Shown: piece by piece, positions 44,781-57,545 of the stretch
Layout: every line of letters begins with the position of its first letter
Numbering within the stretch: the first letter of the stretch is position 1
NCBI GenBank assembly: GCA_014338405.1
Contig: JTDE01002059.1
Location: 56,502-120,501 of the forward strand
Source: Paragonimus skrjabini miyazakii
Lineage: Eukaryota; Platyhelminthes; Trematoda; Plagiorchiida; Troglotrematidae
DNA length: 64,000 nucleotides
Direction of reading: 5' to 3'
The notes under the pieces: generated by a model
Told to the model about the DNA's origin: nothing
Database searches by the model: none
The model's input: only the letters and a program-made list of their open reading frames with translations
Program-made: the position numbers and the translations under genes

Positions 44781-45810
44781 TCTATCGTTCACTTACTCTC
44801 ATGCAATCCTACTCTCCATTTGTAACACCTACTTATGCAAGCACTGATATATACAACTCAGTACTGTTAGCTTTCTTCCGTAGCTGATGTAATTAGACTG
44901 CCATGAGTGAAGCATGTTGAACAGTTGATACGAACTTTTATCTTATATCACCAAAGCAAACTGGCTTTTGGAAAATTAAGTAACAGTTTAAATCTCTCTC
45001 GATGTTGAAGAATTCACAGCTTTGAATGAAGTTCAGATAGGAGATGAATTCTGAAATATGTGATGTCAAAAATATATCCTAGTTTAGAGAAGTGAGTTAT
45101 CAACAGTGATCTGTTCACATTACACTGTGAATTTGCAGTTCAGTTGCAATAGACATTTGTCATCTAAATTGCCTCCTATCCTATCACGATGTAAACCTAT
45201 GTCCACTGAATGCAGACGGCTGTCAGAAAAGTGAGTTTTTCAATGTTTCGAAAACGGAAAACTTTTAATTAAATTTAAGTCTCAGTCAAGTTAAACCGCC
45301 ATCTGATACAACAGGACAATAGTGATCCTGCATATTTTGCAAAAATTGTAGGCAGTGCCACTATCTAAATTTCAAATGTGTATGAAGGAATTAGATTGCA
45401 TATATGGAAGTCGATTCTATAGAAAGACAGACCGGAGTCGTATGACGCGTGAAAATTACATGTGTACTCAATAAAATAAAGGGTCAAACAGGAACGTACC
45501 TTGTCAATTAAGGTTGTTCATCTTCTCATTGTTCTCCTCCGATAGTTTCAATTTGCTACGCGTAAAACAAAATTGATATCATAAATCGTCAAGTAATTAA
45601 CTGGAAAGTCATTTCAACAGGAAGGTAAAGCTATGACCTTGCCCCTTATCCTTACTGTTTGAATTTCACTGGGATTATTGTGTACTGTAAATCATACACT
45701 TTACAATACTAATCTACTCGGAATGTCCTGTTTTGTATAGAAATTCCATTACTCTAACCGTAACAGTATATACACGAAGAACAACTTTTGATTTGCTGTT
45801 ATATTTTCAG

Positions 45811-45963
45811 AGTTCTAACGACAATTTTTCCTCTATGTTTGGCAGTAGTGCGTGCGAATATCAGCACGATTGTAATGGTCGAATGTGGGCAGAAGAGGAT
45901 GTCCCAGGAATTTGTTCATGCGTGGGCATGATACTTATCCTAGATCGTACCCTCACGAAATGA
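45811..45963 (+). CDS. Candidate Cys-rich terminal exon
   Basis: The acceptor is strong (TTTGCTGTTATATTTTCAG). In phase 0 the frame is open to TGA at 45961-45963. It encodes four Cys spaced C-x5-C-x13-C-x-C (CEYQHDC, then GICSC), like a small secreted disulphide-bonded module. Two possible exons upstream (42972-42985, 14 nt; 45216-45230, 15 nt) would convert phase 1 to phase 0 and join it to MEG-B. AATAAA occurs at 46334-46339. It is not assigned to any known family. Confidence 0.35.
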   Translation, partial: SSNDNFSSMFGSSACEYQHDCNGRMWAEEDVPGICSCVGMILILDRTLTK

Positions 45964-46339
45964 CTGCCTCGTGGGGTTAACTCTCCAGTTTAAAACATTT
46001 CTCGTCACCTGGTCCTAGAGTAATCAACGCTTCAGCCGAATGTAGAACTCGCTACACAGACTTTGGATAACAACTTTCTACACCTTCATCTCCCAAACGA
46101 GCTTGGTGAAAACGATCTGACCTTGTTACACATAAGTTTCACGCTGAGTGATTTATTCAACATAGTTACCAAACAAGAGGACAACTTAATAAGCGTTTGT
46201 TAGCCACAGACTAAATCATACTGTTTTCTGGCATTTTCTATCGAATTTTTCTGTTAACAACATCATATCATATTTCTATAATGAGTGACGAGATGTGCAT
46301 GATTTAGTGGTATTTCGTCTAAATTTTCTTATTAATAAA

Positions 46340-49300
46340 GTTTATTTCAAAACCTCCTCCCTTTCAATGATCAGTTGTGACGTTACAAAGACAAGCTTCC
46401 AAAGTTGCTGTAACCTAGTAACGTATACAGGTTAGCATTCAAACGTTTCCAGTCACTAATGTACAAATTATTGTGTATTGTGTGCGGGAGGGTCCAAGAG
46501 GATCCCAAAACAAAATTGATACACTTCGAATAACCGTAATTTTAAACGAACAAATCTAACTCAAAATGGCTTACTGAAGAAACACAAATTAGCACAGCGT
46601 TTGCTCGAAGAGATTTGACTGCAAACGTTTTAGTGTATAACAAAAAGTGGGAAACTGAATTCACTGTCGTAATTTGCATTATTCACCTATGCATCGTGCA
46701 CGATTATGAAGGCAATTTAGTCGCCATAATGAACAATTTGTTTGAAACTCACAAATCTCACCTGCACCTGATATTAGTTGTTTTTACCCGAAGGGTATTA
46801 TAACTTTTTCCGATACACACAAGCAAATGATGAATCTAAATAAACAGAGTCACATTGATATCTCTTGAGACATTACAACCTTTCAAGCATTGCCAGTTAA
46901 ACTGAGATGTATTTCCCTGTTTCATGTGAGAGGGCGTACATTTAGAAACCGTGTAACAAATAAAACATGTACAATTTACAACAGGTTAAGTTGAAATATG
47001 ACCACCAACTCTTAGCTTTCACGCCATTCAGTTAAATGTTTAATGATAACAAAAATTTATCATCCGTTAGCACGCACTGATCTGAACGACACGGTTTTAT
47101 ACACGCCGTGTTCATACCGGTGATTTTAAGAATAAGTGCTATAACATCTTAAGGCATATCAGATGGAACATGCATATTTCCAAATTTATCCAATCAGAAA
47201 TGTTTGTTGAATTGAGTTTGATTATTGCCTTGTGTTTTGGTGTTAATTGTAAACTTTTGTGGCCGAGTTGTTCATATTGCCTAAAACCGTTAAGTCTTCG
47301 GTTGGGAGTCGACTAAACGAACTTAGGTTTCTGTGGAACGTACACAGCCCAGAATGTGCTTCTTCGATGCTTTATATTATACACTATTGAATAGCATATA
47401 CATAGGGCGACAGTTCATGTAACTACTCTTGAAGGTGTTGTGAGTTATCCTGACTGCCCATAAATAGTCATTATAGTTATTTGGTACATCAACATAAACC
47501 AAGACTTATTCGTGACAGTAATGCGGTAGCCACAAAAGCTTCTATACCACTACACTAATTAAAAGTATCAACGGAAACTCTCTCCCCAAATAGTATTGTT
47601 TTATTTCAATCACACCATTTCGAAGGAAAGCAATCCGAGTTAGTTAAATTGATAAGTATTGAAACAGGCTCTTGAAGTTGTGATAGTAATATTCCATTAG
47701 TGAGGGCCATCTTGTACAGATTTGCGCCAGATTTAGTGTGGATATTCAGCACGTGTTTAGTGTGCATTTCTATCAATCCGTAGTATTCAGGAATCGACTT
47801 TGTTACACCAACGAACGTTCCTCATACTTGTCACCAAACATGTCTCTTGACAAATATATCTCCTAAAAACAAGTGTCCCATCATACTATACTACCAAGTG
47901 GCAACCAGTTAAGCAGCTACCGAGAGTTATTCATCATCGTGTGCTCCAATTAACGATCAACAATTAATTTACTGATTAATAATGGCGGGTTGTTCAGTGT
48001 TCAATTTCTTTTGACTCAAAGTGTGTTTCGACGGACGTCAATAAACTTAGTCTTGATGGACTACTGTACATAGCCAATGACTTACGCAATCAGCCCAATG
48101 ATTCGGTCGAACAGTTGTTGTTACACTGCCGAGTAAATTACTGTGGATGTGGTTGATGCATCTGAGTTGAGCGCATGCTCACAAATTTATATCATCACCG
48201 CATGTGGGACAACAGTGAATCACATAGTAACAACTGAGCAGCCTACTGTTTCTGTTTCGGACACAGGGTGACATGACTCATGTAATATATTTTTCTAACT
48301 GTTTCCAGTTATATTCCGTTGCATATGATTGTTCTACGTCTTGATAAATTGGTCTTCTCTCTTCGTTTTTTACAAAGAATGATCAACAAGTCGAAGGTAT
48401 GTGTTGGAATATTTTGTCAAAAATTACCTTTCAGATAGTAATACGGTTTGCTGTATTTCGTGTGGCACGGACTAATGCGTCCGCCCCAAGGTTTTTCAAT
48501 AAGGTCGCACGCTTCAAAATAAGTAGACAATGTGACATGAAACTGATGTATTTTGACGACACTTAAGTTAGTCAGCACTAATGCATTGCTTGATTAATAA
48601 CTGGTATTGGAGCAAACCTAAAAGAATGCGGAGTACATCGCCTGAAAAATCCGTCATGAGCACACCACGCTTGAGTCTTTTCAATCATGGTCATAGTGCG
48701 TCAGGATTTGTTCTTTCTCCGTTACCCTTAACAGTGGAAAATATTTTTCAGCCTCATCTTTTGTTTGCAAAACGTAAATCACATTAGATACTCATGTATT
48801 CTTGTGGTTTTTCAGTTAAATTATTTACGAGTACTCAGTGGCACAATAATATGTTCAAACCTAAACAACTTTTCACGATACAACCCAAGCCAACACTATA
48901 GTTTTATGTTTAACTGTTATCAAATGTGTTTACATTTCAGGTAGTGTAATGTAAAATTGTATGATGTCCATATAATCGTGAACAATTTATACCTTGCTCC
49001 ACTATATTTTCAGTGTTTCCAATTTTCCTTGAAGTCCACACATGCTTGTCACTCTCAATTTCATGATTGTTTAACCTAATTACTATGCAATACAAAATGA
49101 CGCAACAGTTTACTTCTTCAAATAACTCATTCCGGGTACGGTATCATATATTACTTCCAGAAAGCTGAACGCAGCTGCTTGTCAACGCTCGAATGAATGT
49201 TAGAGCATGCTATATTCCATTAATGAGAACATGAAAAAACATTGTCGCCCATGTAACTCATTCACAAGGCATTCACAAGGCTTTGCATCGGCTATCCTCT

Positions 49301-50850
49301 TCAAAGAAATGCATCTCTGCACATTTTACAAGAGTAGCCAACGGAGTGCCGGATTTTATCAAGTACCTATATGAGTAGGTTTTATAGCAAATATGACGAA
49401 TTAATGCAGCGCTGACCACAAGGCAGATCGGTAACTTATGATAGTGTTTACTTCTACTTTCGCCTCTGACAAGTCCAAATCTGATCAATCAAACACAAGC
49501 ACACAACTTCAAGCAAACATTCATCTGAAAGCAAGTCCAGAACAAGGTATGGATGTGCTGTCATTCACGCAGATGCGTCTATTCCGCGATGAGTGGATAA
49601 AAACTCATATATCGGAGGCTCGTTTGAGTACGTGATGCCTCCTGTGGATAAAAATCTGGCGTACATTTTTAAAATCATAGGTAACTGTGCTTTGTTAATG
49701 AACGAGATTGAAGCCAGCCAGCAGTTGAATATAGTCGTCAAACGAAGATCTTCACTGTGTTACAGCAAACTGCTTGGAAAATCAACGTACCAGAATGAAG
49801 CATGTCGTTGTTGCCAGAATGATAAGAAAACAGATATAAGAAGTTTCGTAAACACACAGAGCAAGTGAAACTAGTATACAAGAAAGCGTGAGTAACGAAG
49901 TGTTTGTTTCCCACCAGTGCACACATAAGCATGTGCTACAAATTAATAATAAAAATCCTAACTATACTCTCAATTACAATTATAAACTACTGTTAGGAGG
50001 GATACAACCTCGACCACTCGAATTAGGCCGTTGGGTTGAATTCCCAGTTGAATAGAGACTGAGATGACCGCCGTTTAAGTAAATGAGGCAAACTTGAGGA
50101 ACCCAAAAGATCTAGGCCGACCCTGTGCCTGAAAATGCTTCTAACTGAGCCTATATAGCCTTGCAGAGATATATAGATTTAATAATTCCCATTTTGGTTG
50201 GAATGAAGGCCCCAGACGTCCCATAATAATAATTTCTGTTGTACATTCAGGTCCGTTTGCCATGTATGGATTTTCGTTGGCATGTTAACAGCGAACTGGC
50301 AAGCCATCAATTGGCGCGAATTCATCAGTTGTGCGACAGCTTACACTGAACAACTTGTGGCACGGTTGATGTACCTACCCATATGACAGTCACTGAACTC
50401 ACCCATGTAGCCGAATAAAGCATTCTTTTGGAGTAGGGGTTCCAGCAACAGTCCTGCCAAAGCAAACGACACTAACAGGTTTTTATCACTTGTACCTTTA
50501 CGGACCTCGTTTAAGAAACTCGAATTTCTTGAGTAATTTCTGTTGGACGCGCTGTTGAGTGCCAACGAGTAGGCGAATGTCCACCTCGCGTTCCTTTATT
50601 TTCTTCATATTGGTTGATGAAGTTGTTCTCAGATTTGGCCACAGCTAACTACTTATAACATTTCCAAACATTACTGGAAATACACGGTTCGTTCACAAAA
50701 CCTACCTCGTTCTTTTAGTTTGATGTATGTTGAAACTACTTTTCGATTGCTCTTCAGAATGGTAATTCGAAGTTGTTAATGAGCGTGAGTCTATCGCACG
50801 CTTACTTGTTCATTATATGAGCCACCGTAATATCGCTTCGTAAACACAGA
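46340..50850. other. No gene recognised
   Basis: AT-rich intergenic-like sequence. Open frames at 48581-48787, 49438-49635 and 49593-49868 have no recognised domain and no convincing splice chain. A short B-box-like GGTTGAATTCCC occurs near 50033. Confidence 0.4.
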
Positions 50851-50854
50851 GACG

Positions 50855-52490
50855 TTGCCAAATCTTTCGCTGATTTCCAGACTAAATCAGCTCTCTCTGT
50901 TTCTAAATTACTCCACAGAAACATTTAGTAACACTAGGGACAGAAATGTACTCACATTCGTCGATCTTACTAAACTCAAAAATATTCGTCGTTTCGACGA
51001 ATTGCTTAGTGCGGTCATCATAAACTGCTTGCAGTTGCTTCGGCGAGGCACCATTATACACGAAGAGAAAAAGACCGATATACAGCTCCAATGCGTTCTC
51101 TTCCCGACACTGTTTCCTGCCTGTCCTTCTGTAGCGAACATCAGTCATGTGATTCCAAAGTCGCTTTTCATATTCACTGAACAAGGCTAACTTAAATGCA
51201 GGATATTATTAATGATACTCCAGTGAGTATTTGGAATCGTTTCGTTCTTTCGTATCTTCCCACTTCTCACATGTGGATGAAGTGATAAGGAACAAATTGA
51301 ATCCAAATTAACAAAGCTTCAAAGGGAATGTGAAGAAACGTAGTGCAGGATGGAGGATTATATTTTGAATCTCTGACTACTAAAACGCACTTATCTTTGC
51401 CTATAAATGAATACATTAGTTCTTCCATTACCAATACCATCCGTCCACATGAATATGCTAAAATTCTTGGAAGACTCCAGCAGAGTAGTACTGAATCAGT
51501 TTTCACAATCGAAGACCGAACGACAACGAAAACATGTTCCTCACAGCTGCATATTTACCCGTCCGATTATCTAGTGATACACGGTTTCCTCTCTACCCCA
51601 TCTCATTGACCATGTGCAACCTGTAGGCCAATTATATGCCTTCAGTTATCTGCTTGGCGTTTATTCGTACTGGCTGTGCGTGTGCAGTACACACCAGAAG
51701 GATACATTATTTTAAGCCGAAAGCATAAGCTCAAGCACCGTCGATCTGCCAATGTTGTTTCATGAATAGTTCAGTAGTGTCGTGGTTCCACCACAATTAC
51801 AAAATTTGGATGCAGTTGATGAGGAGACTGAACGGTTTGCAAGTCGATGCAGCTCTTCATACTGCATCCGATCAACCAAACATATGTTCAGGCAGTACAC
51901 AAAACTCGTTTATGCATGCGTCTGTATGATACAGATTTTACGCTCATCTTTCCGTGTTTTAAAGAAAGCAAGAGGACAAGCAGTACATTTTTCTTTCTAC
52001 AACGTAATTCGCAACAGAAACAGACACACTCACACCATAAAGTTTGCCATGCTGCAAAACCCTTCTGGGGACATCATTACTGTAAAATAAGAAGCATCAA
52101 GTTGTCGTATAACCGCTGTAGAATTCGACGACATTTGGCTATGGCTTTTCAGCCGTGTCGTCTCATTCAACTTTCCTATTCGTTCACCTTTACATCACTG
52201 GTCACCAACTAGTATGCTTCCACCATTTGAAAATATCAGGCGTGTTTTCTCACATTACGTTTGCAATTGCTTTGCTTCCTTCTCCAAAAATGATCTGTCC
52301 TTTTGAGCGACTCTTCAAAACCTTTAGCTTTCCCCAGACTTTCTTCCTGATTGTTTCGATGTTCATTTTGATTCACCTGTCTGTAGATCGTACACGGTTA
52401 GTCGAACTGCTAGTTTGCGGTTTGGCGTACAATTATGCCAGTTTAACTTCTGCAGTTTTCGGCATTTTTGATTGGTGTATATAGAACGCA
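50855..52490. other. ORF-dense block, strand and function unknown
   Basis: Stop codons are unusually sparse on both strands. Open frames cover 50855-51190 (+), 51184-50903 (-), 51343-51609 (+), 51782-52090 (+), 51847-52212 (+) and 52155-52484 (+). The 52155-52484 frame is hydrophobic (FFLIVSMFILIHL). No translation matches a family I recognise. It could be a decayed gene, an unclassified transposon or chance. Confidence 0.25.
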
Positions 52491-54719
52491 TGATGTTTTA
52501 CAATGGACCACTTAGAATCATGTACGATAAACCAGTGGCCAATAATAACCAAGTGGTTGTTATATTTCTACCAAACGCATTACTGTATTGAAGGAAAAGG
52601 GAACAGGAACTAAACACTCATCGTTCTCGCGTTTCTTGACACTTGGAGTAGTCGCTTATCTCTGTTGTCCCCTGTGCCCTCTTTATCCAGTGCCATACCG
52701 TATTCTCAAGTGTTCTTCGTTTTTGGAATGCTGATGACGAGTGGCGAGATCCTGAGTGATATTACTAATGCACTAATTATTTTCTAAACGATAGTGACAT
52801 TCGTAGGGGATGTAAATGCGGAATAGAAACTAGTGTTGATCCTCTTCAATCGATAATGTTTGCTAACTCCTCGGTCATGAACGTTTCCAAAATATTCTGC
52901 GTGCCGGGCAGGAGTGTAATCCACTGGATAAGTTTCAACTGGTTCGTCTGTTTACACATAACAGGCAATATGAAAAATTGTCACAGTATCCAGTGATGCA
53001 GTGTTCAATAGTTTTGCAAGGAGTGAGAGCAGATCCACGGTACCCATGGGAAGCCTCACGAAATAATAAATAGACGCAAACGAAAGAAGGGCACATGTTT
53101 GATATGTCAATCAGTCGATGTTTAGGTGTAGTCCGTGAATTTCTTCACGCATTCCAACGAGTAAGGTAGATATGACAATCATAAATTCTGCATATGGTTC
53201 TGATGAGTAAACACCATTCCTACCTCTCAAACAGCTGCCTGCATCATGGTTTACATTTTGAAAATATCTACATCTGGTTGGCGTTTTGAGATTGAACTGA
53301 AATTACAGTGTACAGAAATGCTTCGAATCTTGCCCACCCACATGCAACTGGAGTGTTCGTTGACCGTTTGAGGTAAGCTTGTACCATGGAACATTTGACC
53401 GGAACCTGTAGTAGGTCTTCCCATCTGATTTATATATTGCACACACATTTATAAGATTTTTTCGAAAGGCTTCCATCAGCGATACTGCTGCATTTCATCA
53501 AGTTACAGAAGAAAACAACACTGGAGCGCTGACGACTGAGCGTCGACGTCAGCAGAAGTTTACAGCGCGTGGAATTTTTACTAAGTTTGTGGTTCCAACG
53601 ACGAATATCAGCACTTCTGTAATATTGTTGATGAGTTCGTATTTCATCGTACGCTGTGTATGGAACATTTTGGTCATGTCCCTCAATGGAATTGTGGTGG
53701 GACACTCAAGAGACCGTTGACCGTCCTATGAGCATCCTATATGTTGGTAGGGCCAAGACGCAGCACGTTCACCCCTGTGCATCGATATCACCCCTGGAAA
53801 GTAAAGTGTACAGAGAAGACATGTCAAGTTAGCCAGGTATACAGCAAGTTGTGAATTTATCACCACAATGGATATTACAAATTAATTAACCTGCTTGATT
53901 CAAGCTGTTATTAGCTTGACTGGAACAAAAGTACAAAAACCTAAAATTATCAAAATGTTCAACGGAACAAAATTATCAAAAATACTACGTATTGAAATCG
54001 TTACTCATCTTTGTCTCAAACGTTCAATGAAACTGTACGGGCCGTCGTATTCCAGAAGAAGGGGAGGAAATAACGTGCTATTTCCCTGATAACAATTGCA
54101 GGGTGATACAAGTGAAGAATGATTGTATTGGTTTAGAGATGCCAAATTTCCCGTAATGGCTGCAGCGCTGGTAGGCTGCTTTTCTCAAATTACCTAATCG
54201 TCGGTATTTATCACTTCTATCAAAACAAGTTGTCAAACCTTGATAACTCCGAAGAGAACAGGGGGTACGTTTGTTCAATGCCGTACAACAGGTAGCTTGG
54301 CGTTGTCTATTCACACTCCATGTTGGGATCGATTGGGAATCAGAAAATCCACGATGAAGTATCCGCACATATTGAAAAGAATAACTCACCATATCAACGT
54401 ATCCGGTTAACTGATAAGAGTTTAACGGTCACCGTCTACCCAGACACTAAACCTATAAGTGTCGTTATTCTATCTATTTCGTGTTTCTGTATTGTAGTGA
54501 ACTCAGGAAAAAAATAGTTAGCACACGGATAAACCTGTTGATGAGCAACCCGGTTTGGTTTGCCAATCCGGTAGTGCATCAGAAAATTACAAAAGGGTGA
54601 GAATGAAAACAAACGTTTACTCTCCTTTTATTTGCATGCCGATGTACTCAATAAATCGAAAAATGTGTGGGTAAACAGTACCAGTAAACTTTTATTCAAA
54701 GGCCGCCTATTCCATGCAG

Positions 54720-57190
54720 ATCATGATTTGGAAATGCACGGGTTAGCAGGTGGACGAAAGGACGAGTAAGAAATGTTAACATATTCCACGAAACGTGGGG
54801 AAGAAGCTACCTGAAGGTAGACGGAACAGGGTTGGAGGCCTGATAGTGTCGAGGCCGGCAAAGAGTTTCGGCAACGGTACCTTTTCACTGACACTCGGGA
54901 TTTCTGAAGAAGAAATTTTTGTGTCGACAGTAGACATGCAGCCGGTGGTCCGTTCACAAATACTAGCTGCATTTTATCGATAAAAATCACCCCGTGTTTG
55001 ATACTGTGGTTCACGGTGAAAGCTTTCGCATCTCTTGCGAGGACAAAATTGGGGCCGGGTAATATGGGTTGCACTGGTCTTCGCAGTTCACTCGTAATTA
55101 CAAAGATGTGATAACAATTAAATAGCTTAATATGCGGGTGTACAGATGATGAATGCCTTCTAGACTGCACCGAGCTTAGGATGAGCAAGGAGATACGAAT
55201 CGGTGTCCACATTCTTCAGCTCGATGAATGCAGTGCGCCCATCCTGTGTGAACTGGAATTTGCGTTCACCTCCACAAAGGAGATTATTATTTGGCTGCGT
55301 CATAGGCACACAGCGTGGTATGAAATGCTTGTAACAGTTAACCGGATCACTGAAGCGACGAGGTTGCTTGATGAGATTCGGTTTGAGGTATTCACGGAGT
55401 GCTTTGACCTTATCCGTTATTGCGACGTTTCCATTTTCTGAGATCTTCTGACCAAAACTCTATTGTGGACTTGTCAATTTCGCATTGGGTGAAGTTAACT
55501 CTTACATCATTTTGGGTCAAACGCTCCGGTAGGACGCAAAGATGCGTGAGTTGTGTCCCTAGTGGAGAACTAAGTAACAAAACAGTATCCAGATAAGAAT
55601 AGACACTGTTCAAACCACGCGTCATTTGATGAAAAAGAAGTTGAAAGATTTGAGCGGCGCCACTCACACCAAATGGTATCGGAAGAAATTCGAAAATGCC
55701 ATGAGGAGTGGAAACTGCGGTTTTGGGCATAGATATTTTGGCCACCGGAATCTGGTAATAAGCGCGTAGCAAATTTATTTCAATTAAGAGAGTTGTCTAC
55801 AAAAGCAGTCAGTTGAATCTCGCATTTGCTAGACTGGGATCAAATGCAACAATGAGTTCCATGGACCCTCGGAAAGACGTACGATTCCGAGTTCAAGCAG
55901 GTGTTCACATTCTGAATTGCCAGGTTATAGTCTACTGAGGACCGACCGGGTAGGCCCTGCTGAGACAGGTGGTCCCTCAGTGCTTATATGGTTTATGACA
56001 AAAGAGGTCAATTTTGAAATGTCACTCGATGGGCGACCAAGTTGTGGGAACACGGTGAAACTTACATCGATGTTAGAACTGCGACTGTTGCCTAGTCAAT
56101 GCTTGATTCGACCAACAAATGGCGTCTCGTATGAACCAGAATATCGAAATGCCGGAGGAAATCGATACCGGTTACAGCATAATGCACCATGATAATTGTA
56201 AACACACAGCTGAATGTCAGTCGAAAGCTGAATTTGAGGGTTAAAGGACTCTGCCGTAGGTGGTTACAGGGATGCCGTCCGCAACACGAAACTGTAGGCC
56301 ACGGGGTTTGGATACCCCATCTTTCGGAGAAGTAAACAAGTTAACCTGTGCCCCGGTATCAACCAGGAACGTGTTTTGGCTTTTACATTCCTCCCAAAAA
56401 CGTTGTGACAAGATTCGACGCCGAAGACGTTAGTCACCATTAGGGCCCGGCGTTGAAGTCCCCCTACTTGATCGGCCATTAAGTTAACGGTTTCCAAAGC
56501 ATCTGGTAAATCGAATGCCAAAACGTTGATGATACCAACGGTACCCATCCTTCTGCTGCAACGTTGTGCACCTGAGGCATCTGCTTTGTTCGATGCAGAC
56601 GCAAAAGAACTGCTTCCGTTGTATGTCGGATTACATCACACCAGCGGTTGCATCTGTGTTGGGGCATAAACCTGGCTAGGAGGTGGCTGCAAACGCGCTA
56701 TGAACAGGTTGTCTATCACCGGTGCCTCCGCTGAAGGTTATGATCTTGAAACAGACTATTGTGCACGTTTTCTTCCACAGTAACGGTCTCCACAACTTTA
56801 GGTGAAGAGACTGGTTCATGTGCAAAAAGCCCTACCATTGTTACGTTTCCACGGATAGGTTCGTTGAGCGTTTACTGTCTAGCCTTGGCCTGCTAGAAAG
56901 CTGCCACCACCGAATCATTTCCGATGGAGTGAATCGTTTAATTGTCTCGTCAGTAAAAGTTCTTCATTGGTCCACTGCAGACTGATTCACTAACATGTCG
57001 CTGTTGTGCCGTGAACACTATCGGCAACCGAGAAGACAACTGGCCAAACCTTGCCTGTTTGAAATAAACTGGGTTGTTGCAAAATTCCGCCCCTAACTGT
57101 ACAAACCACTGCATGAGGTTCATTTCTAAGAATATTTGGACTACCAGTGATACGGTTACCATGGGGTACTCGAAAAATGTAGAATTGCAT
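54720..57190 (-). mobile_element. Ty3/gypsy retrotransposon relic (gag-protease-RT-RNase H)
   Basis: On the minus strand an intact protease active site LVDTGAQVN is encoded at 56366-56340. RT follows at 55772-55410, with AYYQIPVA, PKTAVSTPHGIFEFLPIPFG and the catalytic box SYLDTVLL. An RNase H-side segment (LRRPVQPILPGPNFVL) follows at about 55110-55050. The region at 57190-56480, upstream of protease, would be gag, but no clean zinc knuckle is readable. The second catalytic Asp of RT is Thr, and frame changes separate the parts, so the copy is dead. It differs from the plus-strand gypsy relic at 4.6-7 kb. Confidence 0.8.
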
Positions 57191-57449
57191 TCAGATATGA
57201 CTTCAAGGAATAAGAGTCACATAGTTTATCAATAGTTTAGGCCGTGATATAAAATGAACACAGCGCAGAGTAAATACGAACAGGAAAAACGATTGTTGTG
57301 GAAACGCATGGCAAAATGATACTGCAACCAAAACCACTATAAACCGCAAGGTTTAACAACGTGTTCATAGTTGTAAAGGGTTGGTCCTAGTGACCAGTAG
57401 TGAAGTGATGAACAGCCATTTAAATCCAGATGGACATTATAAGCACCAC

Positions 57450-57545
57450 GCATGCCGGAAAATCGAACCCACGACCCGTGGATAAGTGGCAGATTGCAGT
57501 TCAGGCGCTTATTCACCAGATGACTGGGTCACGATCAACGGGGTT
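57450..57545 (-). repeat. tRNA-like element (probable SINE head)
   Basis: On the minus strand, CAGTCATCTGGTGAATAAGCGC resembles an A box and D arm; GTCGTGGGTTCGATTTTCC resembles a B box with T-loop TTCGATT. Spacing is longer than in a compact tRNA, which suits a tRNA-derived retroposon. The region to about 57410 may be its tail. Confidence 0.55.

Noticed and set aside
55181..55441. 86-codon plus-strand frame
   Set aside because: Antisense shadow of the minus-strand gypsy RT/RNase H region.
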